A DNA stretch of 64,000 bases from Gluconacetobacter azotocaptans. Lineage in GTDB: Bacteria > Pseudomonadota > Alphaproteobacteria > Acetobacterales > Acetobacteraceae. The DNA lies in contig NZ_JABEQF010000004.1 in assembly GCF_014174355.1 (NCBI RefSeq), forward strand, positions 186,001 to 250,000, written 5' to 3'. Below are positions 17,348-26,272 of the stretch, piece after piece (position 1 is the stretch's first letter; the number at the start of each line of letters is the position of its first letter). Both the position numbers and the translations under genes were made by a program. Below the pieces are notes generated by a model. It saw only the letters and a program-made list of their open reading frames with translations. It was not told the origin of the DNA and made no database searches.

Positions 17348-18433
17348 TCAGGATTCGGCCCCGGCCGGGATGCCGCAGCGCGCCAGCAATGCGCGCAGAT
17401 TCTGGATCACCGGGAAGACCTCCTGGTTGTGGTCGCCACCCAGTTCGTTCCACGCCGCCTGCTCCAGTTCCACGATCTCGCGGTCCTCGCGGAAAATCCG
17501 TTCGGTGAACGCGACCAGGAACGGCCACGCGGCATCCAGCAGGCCGGGGATCTTCGGGCGCTTGATCGACAGCAGGCCGAACACCCGGTTCGTCAGTTCC
17601 TCGGCATCCTGGGGCACATAGGCGATCCACAGATCCATGACCGGATCCTCGCCCTCGGACTGGATCTTCAGGGTCTGGTAGGGGTATTCGGTGCGAATCG
17701 TCATGACGTCGCGATGGGCGTATTTCGCGCTGTTGTCGCGCTTCTGCCCGAACACCAGGGCCTCGCCGATCGGCTGCTTGCCGCCGGTGCGCGCGAAAGT
17801 ATAGCGCGCCTCGATCATGCCGGGGCCGCTGTCCTGCCCCAGGAAGCGCGGCTTCATCTGGCCCATCTGCTTCATGTGCATGAACTGATGGTTCATATCC
17901 ATCAGGTTCTCATGCATGAAGCTGTAATGGCATTTGACGTGCCGGCCGAACCGCCGCGTCTTGTAGGCCGGATTCGCGACCTGGGACAGGTGGGGCAGGG
18001 GGACGGTCTCGGCCTTCGCGGCGTCGCCGGGGAAGACGAAGATCAGCCCGTCCTGCTCGCGGCAGGGATAGGTGCGCACGCCGTTGGGCAGCTTGCCCTT
18101 GCCCAGGTAGGGCACGTCGATGCAGCGACCCGACCGGCCATAGGCCCAGCCATGGTAGCAGCACTGAACCGACTGCCCGGTCACCTGCCCCTTGCTGAGG
18201 GGAACCTGGCGATGGGCGCAGCGGTCCTCCAGGGCGAAAACGTCGCCTTCCTTCGGACGGATCAGCGCGATCGGCTGTCCGGCATAACGCACGCCGATGG
18301 TCTTGCCGGGTTTCAGTTCGCGCGACCAGGCCACGGGATACCAGAAATCGGGATTGGAACGGATCCGCCGGAGGTCCCCCTCGGGGCCCAGTCGGGGAGG
18401 AGGCATACTGTCCGTCGATAAGATCTGATTCAT
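17348..18433 (-). CDS. Rieske non-heme iron oxygenase, alpha subunit
   Basis: This 361-residue oxygenase component has a Rieske 2Fe-2S centre with Cys72-x-His74 and Cys91-x-x-His94, followed by a catalytic domain with a mononuclear iron site. The likely iron ligands lie in [11 protein letters not shown] near 176-186. Such enzymes hydroxylate, desaturate or demethylate ring or lipid substrates and need a ferredoxin and reductase. None is encoded nearby, so they must come from elsewhere. The neighbours do not point to a substrate. The start is the ATG at 18433. Confidence 0.88.
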   Translation of the reverse strand: MNQILSTDSMPPPRLGPEGDLRRIRSNPDFWYPVAWSRELKPGKTIGVRYAGQPIALIRPKEGDVFALEDRCAHRQVPLSKGQVTGQSVQCCYHGWAYGRSGRCIDVPYLGKGKLPNGVRTYPCREQDGLIFVFPGDAAKAETVPLPHLSQVANPAYKTRRFGRHVKCHYSFMHENLMDMNHQFMHMKQMGQMKPRFLGQDSGPGMIEARYTFARTGGKQPIGEALVFGQKRDNSAKYAHRDVMTIRTEYPYQTLKIQSEGEDPVMDLWIAYVPQDAEELTNRVFGLLSIKRPKIPGLLDAAWPFLVAFTERIFREDREIVELEQAAWNELGGDHNQEVFPVIQNLRALLARCGIPAGAES

Positions 18434-18663
18434 CGTCTCTCTATGTATTCAGGCCTTCGCAGCCATCATGTCCCCCTGGGGCGCAGGCCAGCAGACCACA
18501 GGCGCAGGGATCGTGTCGACAGCGCATTCCATTAAAGTTCGATCCCTGCCGGGTGCGCAATTTTTTCATATTATTGCAGGGCGTGTCGGGGTGGAGGGGC
18601 ACTGCCCAGCCTGGACGGACAAGGCCCCGGCCGGCCTTGATCCGTGTCAATCGCCAGCCCCGA

Positions 18664-19536
18664 TCATGCCTGTGGCGACAGTTCGGCCGTCAGGTTTTCG
18701 ATGAACTGGAAGGCGACGCGGCCCGACCGGCCGCCGCGCGTGACGGACCAGGCATTGGCGCGCTGCGTCAGCTCGGCATCATCGATCCGCAGGCGACGCG
18801 CGTGGGCATAGGCCCGGGCCATGTCCAGGAACACGTCCTGGGGGCAGTTATGGAAGCCGACCCACAGCCCGAACCGGTCCGAGAGCGAGACCTTCTCCTC
18901 CACCGCCTCGGACGGGTTGATGGCGGTCGAGCGTTCGTTGTCGATCATGTCGCGCGGCATCAGGTGCCGGCGATTGGATGTTGCGTAGAACAGGACATTG
19001 TCCGGTCGGCCGGAAATACCGCCGTCCAGGACGGATTTCAGCGCCTTGTAGTCCGCGTCTTCGCTTTCGAAGGACAGGTCGTCGCAGAAGACGATGAAAC
19101 GGCGCGGGCTGGTGCGCAGCAGCGCCAGCAGGTCGGGCAGCGTGGCCAGGTCCTCGCGCTGGATCTCGATCAGGACCAGGCGGCCCTGGCCCGGCGCCGC
19201 CGGCCGGCCGTCGACCAGATTGGCGCGCGCATGGGCCGCCTTGACCAGCGATGATTTGCCCATCCCGCGCGCGCCCCACAGCATGGCGTTGTTGGCCGGG
19301 AGGCCGCGCGCGAAATGCAGCGTGTTGTCCAGGACCAGCCCACGCTGCATGGCCACGCCCTGCAACAGGTCGATATCGACATGCGCGACATGCTCGACCG
19401 GGGTCAGGCGGCCCAGGGAGGGATGCCAGACGAAAGCGTCCGCTTCGTCGAGGCCCTTCAGCGTGGGCGGGGGAGGAGACAGCCGTTCCAGCGCGGCGGC
19501 GATCCGGTCGAGAGCGGGCAGCAGGTCGGAATCCAT
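18664..19536 (-). CDS. DUF815-family ATPase
   Basis: This 290-residue AAA-type P-loop protein has Walker A Gly-Ala-Arg-Gly-Met-Gly-Lys-Ser-Ser around 88-96, Walker B Phe-Ile-Val-Phe-Cys-Asp-Asp near 146-152 and a sensor-like Tyr-Ala-Thr-Ser-Asn-Arg-Arg. The sequence Glu-Lys-x-Ser-Leu-Ser-Asp-Arg-Phe-Gly-Leu is characteristic of DUF815. The family is widespread in proteobacteria but its role is not established. Next to yajC here, divergently, which does not settle a function. Confidence 0.9.
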   Translation of the reverse strand: MDSDLLPALDRIAAALERLSPPPPTLKGLDEADAFVWHPSLGRLTPVEHVAHVDIDLLQGVAMQRGLVLDNTLHFARGLPANNAMLWGARGMGKSSLVKAAHARANLVDGRPAAPGQGRLVLIEIQREDLATLPDLLALLRTSPRRFIVFCDDLSFESEDADYKALKSVLDGGISGRPDNVLFYATSNRRHLMPRDMIDNERSTAINPSEAVEEKVSLSDRFGLWVGFHNCPQDVFLDMARAYAHARRLRIDDAELTQRANAWSVTRGGRSGRVAFQFIENLTAELSPQA

Positions 19537-19682
19537 CGTCGGTCCTGTTCCAAGGCGGTGTCATGGGCCCGGAGCGCGGCGGGCGACGCGAAAGCGAACC
19601 GACGCCTTGACGGGAAACAGGCGAAAACTATGGTCCACATCCACGGCCCGCAACCCAATAATGACCCCCGGAACCGCACGAC

Positions 19683-20063
19683 ATGACCCTTCTTTCGGAC
19701 TTCCTGATTACACCGGCCTACGCCCAGACCGCCGGAGGCGAGGGGGGATTTCTGAGCGCCGGCGGGCTGATGACGATCCTGCCCTATGTGGCGATGTTCG
19801 TTATCTTCTATTTCATCCTGATCCGGCCGCAGCAGCAGAAGCAGAAGCAGCTTCGCGCGCAGCTTTCGGCCCTGCGGCGCGGCGACCGGGTGCTGACGGC
19901 AGGCGGGATCATCGCCGTCGTCCAGAAAGTGCGCGACGATTCGAATGAGGTCGAGGTCGAGATCGCGCCGAACGTACGCGTCACCGTCCTGCGCGAGACG
20001 ATCGGATCGGTCGTCAGCAGCAGCGCCAAGCCCGCGAACGACACCGGCGCCAAGGCCGGCTGA
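19683..20063 (+). CDS. yajC: Preprotein translocase accessory protein YajC
   Basis: YajC is a small inner-membrane partner of SecDF that helps protein export. The 126-residue protein has one transmembrane helix (about residues 30-48), the motif Ile-Arg-Pro-Gln-Gln-Gln-Lys-Gln-Lys immediately after it, and the basic/beta domain Gly-Asp-Arg-Val-Leu-Thr-Ala-Gly-Gly-Ile. In many genomes secD and secF follow, but here a hairpin terminator and an unrelated regulator do. Confidence 0.95.
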   Translation: MTLLSDFLITPAYAQTAGGEGGFLSAGGLMTILPYVAMFVIFYFILIRPQQQKQKQLRAQLSALRRGDRVLTAGGIIAVVQKVRDDSNEVEVEIAPNVRVTVLRETIGSVVSSSAKPANDTGAKAG

Positions 20064-20092
20064 CGCCCAACCGATCCCGCAGAGTTGATAGG

Positions 20093-20129
20093 CGCCCGGC
20101 CACCGCCCGATGAGGATGGTGGCCGGGCG
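20093..20129 (+). terminator. Hairpin terminator after yajC
   Basis: A perfect 12-bp stem CGCCCGGCCACC (20093-20104) and its complement (20118-20129) flank a 13-nt loop, followed by TCTTGCGTT. It lies 30 nt after the yajC stop. Confidence 0.75.
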
Positions 20130-20183
20130 TCTTGCGTTCCAGGGCCCGGAAAACCGGGGAAAAGCTGCTTGGTGTCGCAAATA

Positions 20184-20198
20184 ACCCATAATGTGGGT
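20184..20198. promoter_or_regulatory. Candidate IclR-family operator
   Basis: An interrupted palindrome, ACCCA-TAATG-TGGGT, lies 66 nt before the iclR-type start in an A/T-richer stretch. IclR regulators usually bind short palindromes near their own promoters. The assignment rests on position and symmetry only. Confidence 0.4.
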
Positions 20199-20263
20199 CA
20201 TTGAACCGTATATTGAGTTTTCCGGAAATCCCCCTTACCGATCGTGGCTTGGGGGAGTGGATC

Positions 20264-21049
20264 ATGGATGCCAGGGTCGCAAAGCCTGCCGCCGCAAGCG
20301 GAACGCAGGCGCTGGAACGCGGGATCGCGGTCGTCGACGCGGTCGATCGGGGCCATCGTACGCTGGCGGCGATTGCGGGCGCCACCGGCTGCACCCGCAG
20401 CACCACCCAGCGGATCGTCAGTTGCCTGGTCCGCCTGGACTGGTTGCGGCTGGACGGGGACGGCACCTATCGCCTCGGCCCGCGCCTGGCGGCGTTGGGG
20501 GCCGGTGCGCAGGACGAGATGTCGCTGGCCGAACAGGCCAGGCCGGTAACCGAACGGCTGGGGGCGGAAACGCGCGACACCGTGCATCTGGGCATCCGTT
20601 CGGGCGGGGACGTTCTGTATCTGGACAAGATCCCCGGCCAGCGGGGGCTGGAGATGCGCTCGCGCGTCGGGCAGCGCATGCATCTGGCCCTGACCGGCAT
20701 CGGCCGCGCCCTGATGCTGGATCTGGATGAGGTCGAATGGCGTTATCTGTACGACGCGGCCCGGCCCGAGGTGCCCGGGGATGCCGATTGGCAGGCCTGG
20801 CTTGCGCGCATGCGGGACTATCGCGCGTCGGACTGCGTCTTCGACCTGGAGGACAACGAGGTCGGGATCCGCTGCGTCGCGGTCCCGGTCCGCGATCGCG
20901 GCGGGCGGATCGTCGCGGCGCTGAGCGTCGCCAGCGCCACGCCCTACCTGTCGCTCGAACGGATGCGGACCCTGGCGCCCATCGTGCGTCGTGCGGCGGG
21001 CGACCTGTCGAGCAGACTGGGAGGGAGCGCCCATGTTACGGCGGCATGA
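20264..21049 (+). CDS. IclR-family transcriptional regulator of the galactonate genes
   Basis: This 261-residue regulator has an N-terminal winged helix-turn-helix (about residues 12-75, with Thr-Arg-Ser-Thr-Thr-Gln-Arg-Ile in the recognition helix) and a C-terminal IclR effector domain (about 80-255). The start is the ATG at 20264 behind GGGGGAG; a longer frame from 20201 reads through the upstream palindrome. It heads the dgo genes and overlaps dgoK by 17 nt, so it probably controls its own operon in response to galactonate or 2-keto-3-deoxygalactonate, like other dgo regulators. The direction of control is unknown. Confidence 0.9.
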   Translation: MDARVAKPAAASGTQALERGIAVVDAVDRGHRTLAAIAGATGCTRSTTQRIVSCLVRLDWLRLDGDGTYRLGPRLAALGAGAQDEMSLAEQARPVTERLGAETRDTVHLGIRSGGDVLYLDKIPGQRGLEMRSRVGQRMHLALTGIGRALMLDLDEVEWRYLYDAARPEVPGDADWQAWLARMRDYRASDCVFDLEDNEVGIRCVAVPVRDRGGRIVAALSVASATPYLSLERMRTLAPIVRRAAGDLSSRLGGSAHVTAA

Positions 21050-22049
21050 GACGGAGGAGGCCGTGTCCTCGGAAAACGGGGCGCTGATCGGCATAGACTG
21101 GGGCACGTCGTCCCTGCGGGCCTGGCGCCTGTCGGCGTCGGGGGCGGTGCTGGACGAGGCGCAGGCCCCGTGGGGCATCCTGAACCTGCCGGATGGCGGG
21201 TATCCCGCCGCGCTGGCGGCGCTGTTGTCCAACTGGCCGGATGCGGCCGGCCTGCCGCTGATCGCCTGCGGCATGGTCGGCAGCGCGAATGGCTGGCGCG
21301 AGGTCCCGTATGTTGATTGCCCGGCCGACGGCGCGTCGCTGGCCCGCGCGCTGGTCCGTCCGGACGCGGCGGCCGGTGCCCCGGGCGTTCCGGGCATCGT
21401 GCCGGGGGTCAGGCGGCGGCATCCGCTGCCCGATGTCATGCGCGGCGAGGAAACGCAGATCGTGGGTGCGCTGGCGCTGCATCCCGACCTGGCGGCGGAT
21501 TCGACGCTGATCCTGCCCGGAACCCATTCCAAATGGGCGCGCGTGCAGGGCGGCCGGATCGTGGGGTTCGCGACCGCGATGACGGGGGAGCTGTTCGCCG
21601 TGCTGTCCCGGCACAGCATCCTGGGCCGGCCCGCCGACGGGGCCGCCGCCGTGACCGAGGACGAGGCCCGCGACGCCTTCCGCCGTGGCGTCCTGGCTGC
21701 CGCGGCGTCCCGCCAGGGGGTGGCGCCGCTGCTGTTTTCCGTGCGTGCCCTGTTCCTGGACGGCGGGATCGGCGCCGCCGCGACGCGGGACTATCTGTCC
21801 GGCCTGCTGGTGGGTGACGAAGTCCGGACGGGCCTGGCCGACCGGCCGGGCGCCCCGCCGGCGATACTGGTGGGCGAGGAACGACTGTGCGGCCTGTACG
21901 CCCGCGCGTTCGACATCCTGGGCGCCCCGGTGCCCCAGTCCGTGGGCAACACCGCCCCGCAGGGGCTGTACCGGATTGCCATCGAGGCCGGCTACCTGAC
22001 CCCGGCGAACCAGGCACCCGAGGGGCGCCAGGAAGGAAGACCGACATGA
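21033..22049 (+). CDS. dgoK: 2-keto-3-deoxygalactonate kinase
   Basis: DgoK phosphorylates 2-dehydro-3-deoxy-D-galactonate at carbon 6, the second step of galactonate breakdown after DgoD. The 338-residue chain has the family phosphate loop Ile-Gly-Ile-Asp-Trp-Gly-Thr-Ser-Ser near 19-27 and Leu-Pro-Gly-Thr-His-Ser-Lys-Trp near 165. The ATG at 21033 follows GGGAGGGAG inside the end of the regulator gene. Its stop overlaps the start of dgoA in ATGA, so both are translationally coupled. Confidence 0.93.
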   Translation: MLRRHETEEAVSSENGALIGIDWGTSSLRAWRLSASGAVLDEAQAPWGILNLPDGGYPAALAALLSNWPDAAGLPLIACGMVGSANGWREVPYVDCPADGASLARALVRPDAAAGAPGVPGIVPGVRRRHPLPDVMRGEETQIVGALALHPDLAADSTLILPGTHSKWARVQGGRIVGFATAMTGELFAVLSRHSILGRPADGAAAVTEDEARDAFRRGVLAAAASRQGVAPLLFSVRALFLDGGIGAAATRDYLSGLLVGDEVRTGLADRPGAPPAILVGEERLCGLYARAFDILGAPVPQSVGNTAPQGLYRIAIEAGYLTPANQAPEGRQEGRPT

Positions 22050-22672
22050 CGAGTTTCGATGACGCCCTGGCCGCCTGCCCGCTGATCGCGATCCTGCGCG
22101 GCGTGACGCCGGACGAGGTGCTGGAGATCGGCGACGCGCTGGTGGAGGCCGGATTTCGCATCATCGAGGTGCCGATGAATTCGCCACACCCCCTGCGCAG
22201 CATCCGCCTGCTGCAGGACCGGTTCGGCGAGACCGCCCTGATCGGCGCGGGTACCGTGACGTCGCCCGACATGGTGGTGCAGGTCGCCGAGGCCGGTGGC
22301 CGGCTGATCGTCATGCCGCATGGCGATGTCGCGGTCATCCGCGCGGCGCGCGCGCTCGGCCTGTATTGCACGCCCGGCGTGGCCACCCCGACCGAGGGCT
22401 TCGCCGCCTTGGCCGCAGGCGCCACGGCGTTGAAGATGTTTCCCGCCGAACAACTCGGGCCGCCGACGCTTGCGGCCTGGCGCAGCGTCTTTCCCGCCGG
22501 CACCCGTTTCATCCCGGTAGGCGGGGTGACGCCGGACACCATGGAGGCATTCCTCGATGCCGGGGCCGCGGGGTTCGGCCTGGGGTCGGCGCTGTATCGG
22601 GCCGGCCGGTCGGCGCGCGAAGTCGGGGTGGCGGCGCGCCGGTTCGTGGACGCCCTGCCGCGCGGGCGATAG
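22046..22672 (+). CDS. dgoA: 2-dehydro-3-deoxy-6-phosphogalactonate aldolase
   Basis: This class I aldolase splits KDPGal into pyruvate and glyceraldehyde 3-phosphate. The 208-residue TIM barrel has Ile-Ala-Ile-Leu-Arg-Gly-Val near 13-19, Glu-Val-Pro-Met-Asn-Ser-Pro (with the catalytic Glu), Gly-Ala-Gly-Thr-Val and the Schiff-base lysine in Ala-Leu-Lys-Met-Phe-Pro-Ala near 130. The Asn-Ser-Pro after the Glu fits KDPGal rather than KDPG (Eda) aldolases. The start overlaps the dgoK stop. Confidence 0.93.
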   Translation: MTSFDDALAACPLIAILRGVTPDEVLEIGDALVEAGFRIIEVPMNSPHPLRSIRLLQDRFGETALIGAGTVTSPDMVVQVAEAGGRLIVMPHGDVAVIRAARALGLYCTPGVATPTEGFAALAAGATALKMFPAEQLGPPTLAAWRSVFPAGTRFIPVGGVTPDTMEAFLDAGAAGFGLGSALYRAGRSAREVGVAARRFVDALPRGR

Positions 22673-22712
22673 CGCCGCCGGCTGCAAGAACAAGAACAGG
22701 ACGGAAACGGTC

Positions 22713-23861
22713 ATGAAGATCACGAAGCTGACGACGTTCCAGGTGCCGCCGCGGTGGCTGTTCCTGAAGATCGAAACCGACGAGGGGATTTCCGGCTGGG
22801 GCGAGCCGGTGGTGGAAGGGCGCGCGGACACGGTCGCCGCTGCCGTGGCCGAACTTGCGGATTATCTGATCGGCAAGGACCCGTTCCGGATCGAGGACCA
22901 TTGGACGGTCATGTATCGCGGCGGCTTCTATCGCGGGGGTGCCGTGCACATGAGCGCCATCGCCGGCATCGACCAGGCCCTGTGGGATATCAAGGGGCGG
23001 GCGTTCAACGTCCCGGTCCATGAACTGCTGGGTGGCCGCTGCCGGGACCGCATCCGCGTCTATTCCTGGATCGGGGGCGACCGGCCGGCCGATACTGCGC
23101 AGGCGGTGCGCGCGGTGGTCGATCGCGGCTTCACGGCGATCAAGATGAACGCGACCGAAGAACTGCAATATGTCGACAGCCACGCCAAGATCGACGACGT
23201 GATCGCCCGTGTTGCCGCAATTCGCGAGGAAGCCGGCCCGTATTTAGGCATCGGCGTGGATTTCCATGGCCGAGTGCACAAGCCGATGGCCAAGGTCCTG
23301 GCCAAGGAACTGGAACCGTTCGAGCTGATGTTCATCGAGGAACCGGTCCTGAGCGAGCATCTGGAGGACCTGCCCGAAATCACCAAGCACACTTCCATCC
23401 CCATCGCCCTGGGCGAACGCCTGTTTTCGCGGTGGGATTTCAAGCGGGTGCTGGAACAGGGCTGCGTGGACATCATCCAGCCCGACCCGTCGCATTCCGG
23501 CGGCATCACCGAAACCCGCAAGATCGCCGCGATGGCCGAGGCCTATGACGTGGCGGTGGCACTGCATTGCCCGCTGGGACCGATCGCGCTGGCGGCGAAC
23601 CTGCAACTCGATGCGCTCTGCTACAACGCCTTCATCCAGGAGCAGAGCCTGGGGATCCACTACAACAAGACCAACGATCTGCTGGATTATATCGTCGACC
23701 CCGACGTCTTCGCCTATCGCGACGGGCATGTGGACATTCCCTCCGGCCCCGGCCTGGGTATCGAGATCAACGAGGAATATGTCCGCGCCCGCGCCGCCGA
23801 GGGGCATCGCTGGCGCAATCCGGTCTGGCGGCATCGTGACGGGTCGTTCGCCGAATGGTGA
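22713..23861 (+). CDS. dgoD: D-galactonate dehydratase
   Basis: DgoD, an enolase-superfamily enzyme, removes water from D-galactonate to give 2-keto-3-deoxygalactonate. The chain is 382 residues, the same as the E. coli enzyme, and its key positions line up without gaps: metal ligands Asp183, Glu209 and Glu235, and general acid/base residues His185 and His285. It also has Tyr-Arg-Gly-Gly-Phe-Tyr-Arg-Gly-Gly near 68-76. This makes the galactonate assignment strong. It follows dgoA by 40 nt with GGACGG upstream. Confidence 0.96.
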   Translation: MKITKLTTFQVPPRWLFLKIETDEGISGWGEPVVEGRADTVAAAVAELADYLIGKDPFRIEDHWTVMYRGGFYRGGAVHMSAIAGIDQALWDIKGRAFNVPVHELLGGRCRDRIRVYSWIGGDRPADTAQAVRAVVDRGFTAIKMNATEELQYVDSHAKIDDVIARVAAIREEAGPYLGIGVDFHGRVHKPMAKVLAKELEPFELMFIEEPVLSEHLEDLPEITKHTSIPIALGERLFSRWDFKRVLEQGCVDIIQPDPSHSGGITETRKIAAMAEAYDVAVALHCPLGPIALAANLQLDALCYNAFIQEQSLGIHYNKTNDLLDYIVDPDVFAYRDGHVDIPSGPGLGIEINEEYVRARAAEGHRWRNPVWRHRDGSFAEW

Positions 23862-23884
23862 CGCACTCTCCGGGGGATGGGGCG

Positions 23885-24643
23885 ATGTTCGCCCGCTATC
23901 CCAGCCTGTCAGGGCGCTCCGTTCTGGTAACGGGGGGTGCGACCGGCATCGGTGCGGCGCTGGTGCGCGCGTTCGCCGGGCAGGGCGCGCACGTCGCGTT
24001 TCTCGACCTCGATCATGCGGCGGGCAGTATGCTGGCCGACGATTTGCGCGCCGAGGGCAGGCAGGCGCTGTTCGTGCCGTGTGACCTGACCGATATCGGG
24101 GCACTGCAAGTGGCCGTCGACGCCGCCCGGGCGGCGCATGGGCCGATCGACATCCTTCTGAACAACGCCGCCAACGACACCCGTCACACGCTGGACGAGG
24201 TCGATCCGGCGATGTGGGACCGGCTGTCCGCGGTCAATATCCGCGCCCAGTTCTTCGTCGCCCAGGCGGTGGCGGGCGACATGCGGGCACTGGGGCGCGG
24301 GAGCATCGTCTGCCTCGGTTCCATCGGATGGATGCTGAAGAACAGCGGCTATCCGGTCTATGCCACGGCAAAGGCGGCGGTGCACGGGCTGGTGAACGCG
24401 CTAGCGCGGGAACTCGGCCCGCATACGATCCGCGTCAACGCGCTGGTGCCCGGCTGGGTGATGACCGAACGGCAGAAAAAGCTGTGGCTGACGCCGGAAG
24501 GCGAGCGCGAGATCGAGCGCGGCCAGTGCCTGCCCGGCCGGGTGGAACCCGAGGACATCGCCCGCATGGCCCTGTTCCTGGCGGCCGACGATAGCCGCAT
24601 GTGCACTGGCCAGAGTTTCATCGTCGACGGCGGATGGGTGTAG
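23885..24643 (+). CDS. SDR dehydrogenase, probable aldose 1-dehydrogenase
   Basis: This is a classical short-chain dehydrogenase with the cofactor loop Thr-Gly-Gly-Ala-Thr-Gly-Ile-Gly near 17-24, Asn-Asn-Ala-Ala near 90 and the catalytic Tyr-x-x-x-Lys (Tyr-Ala-Thr-Ala-Lys). The chosen start at 23885 gives 252 residues and has a G-rich site; an ATG at 23855 overlaps the dgoD stop and adds 10 residues. In the galactonate operon it most likely oxidises galactose (or a similar aldose) to the lactone with NAD(P). That role is inferred from context; a gluconate-type dehydrogenase remains possible. Confidence 0.85.
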   Translation: MFARYPSLSGRSVLVTGGATGIGAALVRAFAGQGAHVAFLDLDHAAGSMLADDLRAEGRQALFVPCDLTDIGALQVAVDAARAAHGPIDILLNNAANDTRHTLDEVDPAMWDRLSAVNIRAQFFVAQAVAGDMRALGRGSIVCLGSIGWMLKNSGYPVYATAKAAVHGLVNALARELGPHTIRVNALVPGWVMTERQKKLWLTPEGEREIERGQCLPGRVEPEDIARMALFLAADDSRMCTGQSFIVDGGWV

Positions 24644-24751
24644 AGGCATCGCCGATATGGCGGTTTTCCGCCAAAGTCGCGCCCTGATCCGAACTCCGGC
24701 CGGTCCGGGTCGTTATAATTGATCCAAGATGGGCATGACGGGGAACGTGAG

Positions 24752-26191
24752 ATGGGCGGGTACGGACATGCCGCGACAATGGAGGCCGGATGGATGGGCA
24801 AGCCGGTGACGGGCCGCGCCCGGCTGGTCGCCGGGCTGGCGGCCGTGGCCGGATTGATGTTCGGGCTGGATATCGGGGTGATATCGGGCGCATTGAGCCT
24901 GATCGCACAGGAGTTCGAGGCCACCCAGCTTCAGCAGGAATGGATCGTGGCGTCGATGATGCTGGGCGCCTCGGCCGGGGTTCTGATCGCGGCGCGGCTG
25001 TCCTTTGTCTGGGGACGGAAGCGGACGCTGGTGATCGGGGCCATGCTGTTCGTCGCGGGGGCTGTGTTCTGCGCCCTGTCCGGTTCGGTCGGCACGCTGA
25101 TCGTGGCGCGGATCGTCATGGGGCTGGCGATCGGCATTTCGACGTTCACCGCGCCATTGTATATTTCCGAAATCGCGGATGCGCGGCACCGGGGGGCCAT
25201 GGTGTCGGTGTATCAACTGATGATCACCATCGGCATCCTGCTGGCATTCGTCTCGGACGCCCTGTTTTCCTATTTCGACGCCTGGCGCTGGATGCTGGGC
25301 GTCGTTGCATTTCCCGGTGTGGTCTACCTGATCGGGGCGGCGTTCCTGCCGGCCAGTCCACGGTGGCTGATGATGATGGGGCGCCGCGACGCGGCCCGGC
25401 GGGCCCTGCTGGAACTGCGCGGCCAGGCGGGCGGCGTCGCGCGGGAACTGGCCGAGATCGACGCCCAGTTGCGCGGCCAGACCCGGGGATGGGCCCTGTT
25501 TCGCGACAATCCGAATTTTCGCCGGTCGGTCCTGCTGGGAATCATGCTGCAATGCATCCAGCAATTCACCGGCATGAACGTGGTGATGTACTACGCGCCG
25601 CGCATCTTCGGCCTGGCCGGGTTCGCCGAACACGCCCGCCTGTGGGGCACCGCCTCGGTCGGCGTCGTGAACATGCTGGCGACGTTCCTGGCCATTGGCC
25701 TGGTTGATCGCTGGGGCCGGCGGCCGATGCTGGTCTGCGGCCTGCTGGTCATGAGTGCCGGCATGGCGTTGCTGGGGGCCATGATCCGCATGGGACCCGA
25801 TCCGGGGGGGCAGCAGGCGATGGCGGTGGGCGTGCTGCTGTGCTTCGTGGCGGGCTTCGCCTTTTCGGCCGGCCCGCTGGTATGGGTGCTGTGTTCCGAG
25901 ATCCAGCCGCTGCAGGGCCGCGATTTCGGCCTGGCCTGCTCCACCACCACGAACTGGATTGCCAACATGATCGTGGGTTCGACGTTCCTGACGCTGCTGG
26001 ACCGGCTGGGGCAGGGGCAGACCTTCTGGCTCTATGCTGGGCTGAACGCGCTGTTCGTCGTCCTGGTGCTGCTGTTCGTGCCCGAGACCAAGGGCCTGAG
26101 CCTGGAGCGGATCGAACACGAACTGATGGCCGGCCGGCGCCTGCGCGACATCGGGCGGGAACGTGTTCCGGGGGGCGTCGGGCCCGCCTGA
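24752..26191 (+). CDS. MFS sugar:proton symporter, GalP/XylE type
   Basis: This is a 12-helix sugar porter of the major facilitator superfamily. It shows Gly-Leu-Asp-Ile-Gly-Val-Ile-Ser-Gly in helix 1, Gly-Arg-Lys-Arg after helix 2 and Asp-Arg-Trp-Gly-Arg-Arg after helix 8. Gln-Gln-Phe-Thr-Gly-Met-Asn lies in helix 7, and Pro-Glu-Thr-Lys-Gly closes the last helix. These fit GalP, AraE and XylE. Starts at 24752, 24779 and 24794 are all possible; the last has GGAGG at 8 nt, giving 466 residues. As the last gene of the galactonate unit it probably brings in galactose or arabinose. Confidence 0.92.
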   Translation: MGGYGHAATMEAGWMGKPVTGRARLVAGLAAVAGLMFGLDIGVISGALSLIAQEFEATQLQQEWIVASMMLGASAGVLIAARLSFVWGRKRTLVIGAMLFVAGAVFCALSGSVGTLIVARIVMGLAIGISTFTAPLYISEIADARHRGAMVSVYQLMITIGILLAFVSDALFSYFDAWRWMLGVVAFPGVVYLIGAAFLPASPRWLMMMGRRDAARRALLELRGQAGGVARELAEIDAQLRGQTRGWALFRDNPNFRRSVLLGIMLQCIQQFTGMNVVMYYAPRIFGLAGFAEHARLWGTASVGVVNMLATFLAIGLVDRWGRRPMLVCGLLVMSAGMALLGAMIRMGPDPGGQQAMAVGVLLCFVAGFAFSAGPLVWVLCSEIQPLQGRDFGLACSTTTNWIANMIVGSTFLTLLDRLGQGQTFWLYAGLNALFVVLVLLFVPETKGLSLERIEHELMAGRRLRDIGRERVPGGVGPA

Positions 26192-26201
26192 GACATATGA
26201 A

Positions 26202-26226
26202 AAACCCGGCCGCGAGGGCCGGGTTT
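26202..26226. terminator. Bidirectional terminator between sugar porter and sodB
   Basis: A perfect 10-bp stem AAACCCGGCC and its complement around a 5-nt loop, with A and T at the ends, lies between two convergent genes. It can end transcription from both sides. Confidence 0.9.
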
Positions 26227-26272
26227 CCGATCGTCCAGGTTGCCTGTGCGGCCATGCGGTCGCAGGCGGACC

